Source: Aggregatilineales bacterium
GTDB taxonomy: Bacteria > Chloroflexota > Anaerolineae > Aggregatilineales > Phototrophicaceae
Direction of reading: 5' to 3'
Assembly: GCA_030834905.1 (NCBI GenBank)
Contig: JAUQWZ010000006.1
Span: 372,001-436,000, forward strand
DNA: 64,000 nt
Made by a program: the position numbers and the translations under genes. The notes beneath the pieces were generated by a model. It was not told where the DNA came from, ran no database searches, and saw only the letters and a program-made list of their open reading frames with translations. Within the stretch, counting starts at the first letter, position 1. Every line of letters starts with the position of its first letter. Positions 61,028-64,000 of the stretch are shown here, one piece after another.

Positions 61028-61672
61028 ATGAGTGTTTGGGTCATCATTCCGGTGAAGCCGCTAGTGCGGGCGAAAAGCCGCCTGTCACCCCTGCTCGCGC
61101 CTGAGCAGCGGATGCAGCTTGCCGAGAATCTGCTTCGCCACGTCATTGCTACGGCGCGTTCTGTGCCTGAAATTGCCGGAACGCTCGTCATCAGCCGAGA
61201 CTCAAAAGCACTGGCTATTGCTCGTGAAAGCGGCGCTCACACAGTTCAGGAAAGTGGAACGCCGGAACTCAACAATGCCCTCATGCGCGCCACCTCGGTG
61301 GTGCGCGGCTGGCGCAGCGCGGCGGTGCTGGTGCTGCCCGCCGATCTTCCCCTGCTTCAGCCGCACGATGTGCGAGGCGTGCTTGACCTGGGGCAGGACG
61401 AGAACACGGTGGTCATCGCCACCGACGAGCGCGGGGACGGCACCAATGCCCTGCTCATCCGCCCTCCGGGGTTGATTCCCTATGCTTATGGTCCGGGCAG
61501 CTTCCAGCGGCACATGGCGCTGGCACGCGAGGCGGGCGCAACCGTCCGCGTCTACCAGTCGGAACAGCTTATGCTCGACATCGACATGCCCGACGATCTC
61601 GAAAATTACTACCGGATTTCGGGTGACGGGGCGCATTTGCTGTCGCCGCCCGAAAAAACGCCGGAGCGTTGA
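61028..61672 (+). CDS. cofC: 2-phospho-L-lactate/PEP guanylyltransferase CofC (FbiD)
   Basis: Activates the C3 phosphate with GTP for CofD. 214 residues; ATG 61028 has GAGGAG about 10 bases upstream. IIPVKPLVRAKSRLSPLL at the N-terminus, VLPADLPLLQPHDV and YGPGSFQRHMALA are typical; LDIDMPDDLENY ends the catalytic part. With the FbiB-like reductase present, phosphoenolpyruvate is the likelier substrate. Confidence 0.93.
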   Translation: MSVWVIIPVKPLVRAKSRLSPLLAPEQRMQLAENLLRHVIATARSVPEIAGTLVISRDSKALAIARESGAHTVQESGTPELNNALMRATSVVRGWRSAAVLVLPADLPLLQPHDVRGVLDLGQDENTVVIATDERGDGTNALLIRPPGLIPYAYGPGSFQRHMALAREAGATVRVYQSEQLMLDIDMPDDLENYYRISGDGAHLLSPPEKTPER

Positions 61673-61722
61673 GACAGAACGCTTCACGCAGCGATGCGGC
61701 GCAGCCTTAGCTGGCAATAGAG

Positions 61723-61782
61723 AAAGGCGCAAAGTGGGATTCTTTCGGGAATCTGCTCTGCGTCTTTGCGTTAGATTCTTTT
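61723..61782. repeat. Intergenic repeat with AAAGGCGCAAAG / TCTTTGCGTTAGA ends
   Basis: AAAGGCGCAAAG at 61723-61734 faces CTGCGTCTTTGCGTTAGA at about 61758-61775. Similar TTTGCGTT or GCGCCTTTGCG pieces occur at 19776-19791 and 21646-21667. I take these as a second degenerate intergenic repeat type. Confidence 0.5.
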
Positions 61783-61849
61783 CCTTCACCGCCACTCCAC
61801 GTTACAATAGCGCGTCACTATGTAATTCATCTTCTCTGGAGTATTCGTC

Positions 61850-62857
61850 ATGGCAGACCGTGTTGCCCTCTACTTGCAGGACGCACACCCGCTGCAGGAC
61901 GCCATCCGTTACGTACAGTACGCGGAATCGCGCGGCTTTGAAGCCGTCTGGCAGGCGGAAAGCCGCCTCGTCCGCGACGCCGTTGTGCCGATGGCAGCCT
62001 TCGCCGCCACTACCAGCCGCATCAAAATCGGGTCGGGCGTCATCAATAACTGGACGCGCAACCCCGCCGTCATCGCGGCAACCTTTCTGACACTGGACGA
62101 TCTCGCCCCTGACCGCATCATCTGCGGCATTGGCGCGTGGTGGGATCCGCTGGCTTCAAAAGTCGGCATCAACCGTACCAAGCCGCTGCTGGCAATGCGT
62201 GAGGTCGTGACGGTGGTGCGCGATCTGCTGCACCGCAAGCGGGTCACCTTTCACGGTGAGTTCGTCAACCTGACCGATGTAGAGCTTGATGTGGTGCATG
62301 GGCGCAAAGAACCGCGCAACGTGCCGATCTACATCGGCGCGACCGGACCGCAGATGATGGCGCTGACCGGCGAAATCGCCGACGGCGCGGTGCTGAACTA
62401 CCTCGTCTCGCCAAAGTACAACGAAGGCGCGCTCGAACAGTTGGAAATTGGCGCGCGCAAAGCCGGGCGCAGCCTGGACGAAATCGACCGCCCGCAGTTG
62501 GTCGTCTGCTCGGTGGATAATGACCGCAAGAAGGCGCTCGACGGCGCGCGCAAGCTGGTGACGCAGTATCTCGGTCAGCAGCCGCACATCATGAAAGCCA
62601 GCGGCGTGAAGCAGGAACTGCTCGACGAAATCGCCCAGGTGCTGACCTGGCCCGCAACCGAGGAACAGATCGAACAGGCGATGCGCCTCGTGCCCGACGA
62701 CGTGGTGCAGATGATCACCGCCAGCGGCACGCCAGAGGAAGTTCGGGCGAAGGTGCGCGAATACGTGCAGTACGGCGCAACCTGCCCTATTCTGTACCCA
62801 TTAGGTGATGATGTTCGGCTGATGATCGATACCTTTGCGAATGGCTATTCAAATTAG
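61850..62857 (+). CDS. F420-dependent LLM-class oxidoreductase (Mer-like)
   Basis: 335 residues of the bacterial luciferase-like (LLM) TIM-barrel family, similar to methylene-H4MPT reductase. Typical points: [80 protein letters not shown]. It lies right after the F420 synthesis genes and probably uses F420H2. Substrate unknown; a weak -10 TACAAT is at 61803-61808. Confidence 0.88.
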   Translation: MADRVALYLQDAHPLQDAIRYVQYAESRGFEAVWQAESRLVRDAVVPMAAFAATTSRIKIGSGVINNWTRNPAVIAATFLTLDDLAPDRIICGIGAWWDPLASKVGINRTKPLLAMREVVTVVRDLLHRKRVTFHGEFVNLTDVELDVVHGRKEPRNVPIYIGATGPQMMALTGEIADGAVLNYLVSPKYNEGALEQLEIGARKAGRSLDEIDRPQLVVCSVDNDRKKALDGARKLVTQYLGQQPHIMKASGVKQELLDEIAQVLTWPATEEQIEQAMRLVPDDVVQMITASGTPEEVRAKVREYVQYGATCPILYPLGDDVRLMIDTFANGYSN

Positions 62858-62925
62858 GGAGTCTGCCAGCGGCTGTTTTGGCTGCATGGGTTGCGATAAC
62901 TGCCGACCGATGGCTGTGGATGGCT

Positions 62926-64000
62926 ATGACGCGACAGAATGACATGGCGGGCGTCTCGCGGAGACGCTCGCTGCTTATCTGGGGGCTGCTGTGCGCGCTG
63001 GCAGGTGCCGTGTTCCTGACCTACGTCGCAGCCAGCATGGCGGCGGGCAGCGGCGAGCCAGTCCTGCCGCTGGATGATGCCTACATCCATTTTCAGTACG
63101 CCCGCGCCATCGCCGAAGGCTACCCTTACCACTACAACCCCGGCTTGCCCGCGACCAGCGGCGCGACCAGTTTTCTCTATCCCTTCGTGCTGGCGCTCGG
63201 TTATCCGCTGGGATTCCAGGGGATGAATCTGGCGCTGTGGGCGATGGGCGGTGGCGCGGTGGCGCTGGCGCTGTCCGGCTGGTTCATCTACCGGCTGGGG
63301 AGGTTGTTCAGCGCCGCAGTGTGGCTCGCTGTGCTGGTGGCTGTGGGTTTTATGCTGAACGGCGCGACTGCCTGGCACTATATGAGTGGGATGGAAACGG
63401 GTTTGACCGTCCTGTTCACGCTCTATACCGTCTACGCCCTTGCCAGCGAAGACTACTGGCACACCATCGCTGGCGCAACCCTGATGGCGCTGATCCGTCC
63501 CGAAGGGGCGATTCTGACGCTGCTGGCAGTTGGCGCGACCATCTGGCGCGAGCGCAGCGTCATTCGCCGGGCAATGACCCGCCGCAATATCAATGACGCA
63601 GGGGCGCAGGGCGCTGCGCCCCTGCTACAAACCCAATCCAATGATGCAGCGCCACGCCCCTTCCCGCGCCCCGACTGGACGTGGCTGTGCCTGCTGATTC
63701 CGGTGCTGGCGATTGGCATCCAGCCGCTGGTCAATCTGCTGATGACCGGATCGGCGGTTGCATCGGGCAACGCCGCCAAATCGCTGTTTGGCATCATCCC
63801 GCCCGATCTGCCGGTCATCATCGGGCGCGTGTGGGACAATTTTGTCGGCATGTGGTGGGGCTTTTTCAGCGGCAGTGCCTCGCCGGTCAGCGTTGGCGCG
63901 GCAACTATGCTGCTGGCGGCAGTTGGCATCGAGGCGCTGCTATCCAGGCGGCAGTTTCGCGCCACAGCGCTGGTGATTGTCGCCACGCTGCTGCTGGCGA
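62926..64000 (+). CDS. Polytopic membrane protein, GT-C glycosyltransferase-like (3' end outside window)
   Basis: At least 358 residues with many membrane helices. After the first helix comes PLDDAYIHFQYARAIAEG, then YNPGLPATSGATSFLYP, the pattern of GT-C/ArnT-like transferases with an acidic first-loop site (DD). No stop before base 64000. An internal polar segment (DAGAQGAAPLLQTQSN, residues about 224-239) is the in-frame translation of a palindromic repeat. The start may be ATG 62920, 62926 or 62944; 62926 is chosen on weak ribosome-site grounds. Confidence 0.7.
   Translation, partial: MTRQNDMAGVSRRRSLLIWGLLCALAGAVFLTYVAASMAAGSGEPVLPLDDAYIHFQYARAIAEGYPYHYNPGLPATSGATSFLYPFVLALGYPLGFQGMNLALWAMGGGAVALALSGWFIYRLGRLFSAAVWLAVLVAVGFMLNGATAWHYMSGMETGLTVLFTLYTVYALASEDYWHTIAGATLMALIRPEGAILTLLAVGATIWRERSVIRRAMTRRNINDAGAQGAAPLLQTQSNDAAPRPFPRPDWTWLCLLIPVLAIGIQPLVNLLMTGSAVASGNAAKSLFGIIPPDLPVIIGRVWDNFVGMWWGFFSGSASPVSVGAATMLLAAVGIEALLSRRQFRATALVIVATLLLA
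63601..63622. repeat. Palindrome inside a coding region
   Basis: GGGGCGCAG/GGCG/CTGCGCCCC, the core of the symmetric palindrome, in frame with the membrane-protein gene. It encodes GAQGAAP in a cytoplasmic or outer loop, between RRNIND and LLQTQSN. Confidence 0.85.

Overview
The window is GC-rich bacterial chromosome, densely packed with genes and without phage, insertion sequences or CRISPR arrays. The gene content points to a Chloroflexota member, probably Anaerolineae-like. The markers are a Ser/Thr kinase with an extracellular NBR1-type Ig domain, LysM/YkuD and M23 wall enzymes, PD40 and PPC extracellular proteins, a split FbiB-type F420 operon, and many palindromes that translate as VGAQ-AAP strings. 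No outer-membrane genes are seen. The taxonomy is inference; no rRNA is present.

Layout. 1-3.8 kb: rel (partial), moeA and a VKOR-family protein. 3.8-16.1 kb: membrane and envelope genes (S1 protein, lipoprotein, PPC-repeat protein, M23 peptidase, PD40 propeller protein, LysM-L,D-transpeptidase, HD hydrolase, Ser/Thr kinase). 16.4-24.9 kb: fumC, superoxide dismutase, an EamA transporter, a tandem solute-binding protein, nadD, obgE and an epimerase, interrupted by a repeat-filled intergenic region. 24.9-33.5 kb: AAA ATPase plus degenerate receiver pair, an MBL-fold protein, and a thrC-GT2-small-protein-PLP enzyme operon. 33.5-37.2 kb: a small accessory patch (GxxExxY cassette between inverted repeats, carbamate kinase, HepT-MNT module, an AT-richer orphan, a frameshifted gene). 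37.4-47.0 kb: an aldo/keto reductase, then a mainly minus-strand run including YgeW-type carbamoyltransferase, YgeY-type hydrolase, adenine deaminase, a tandem Nudix protein, 8-oxoguanine deaminase and folD. 47.3-51.6 kb: a 1412-residue protein with a class III prepilin N-terminus. 51.7-56.4 kb: guanylate-kinase-like protein, ygfZ, FtsB-like protein, tRNA-Leu, beta-lactamase-like protein. 56.5-64 kb: SsnA, then npdG-cofE-FbiB-like nitroreductase-cofD-cofC and an F420-dependent oxidoreductase, ending in a partial membrane protein.

Two themes stand out. First, arcC, ygeW, ygeY, ade, 8-oxoguanine deaminase, folD and ssnA are spread over about 24 kb. They match much of the parts list of the selenium/molybdenum-hydroxylase-linked purine and ureide degradation system of E. 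coli and anaerobes. Adenine and 8-oxoguanine would be deaminated, ureide carbamoyl groups passed to carbamoyl phosphate, and ATP recovered by carbamate kinase. The hydroxylase, selenium genes and YgfK are not in the window.

Second, the chromosome carries a rich set of small palindromes. One family forms doublets of inverted hairpins with asymmetric ends (outer GTAGGGAC, inner GTCCG), like REPINs. A related symmetric family has the core GGGGCGCAG. One copy lies in frame inside a membrane-protein gene, another supplies a stop codon, and a third sits at the start of the solute-binding protein gene.
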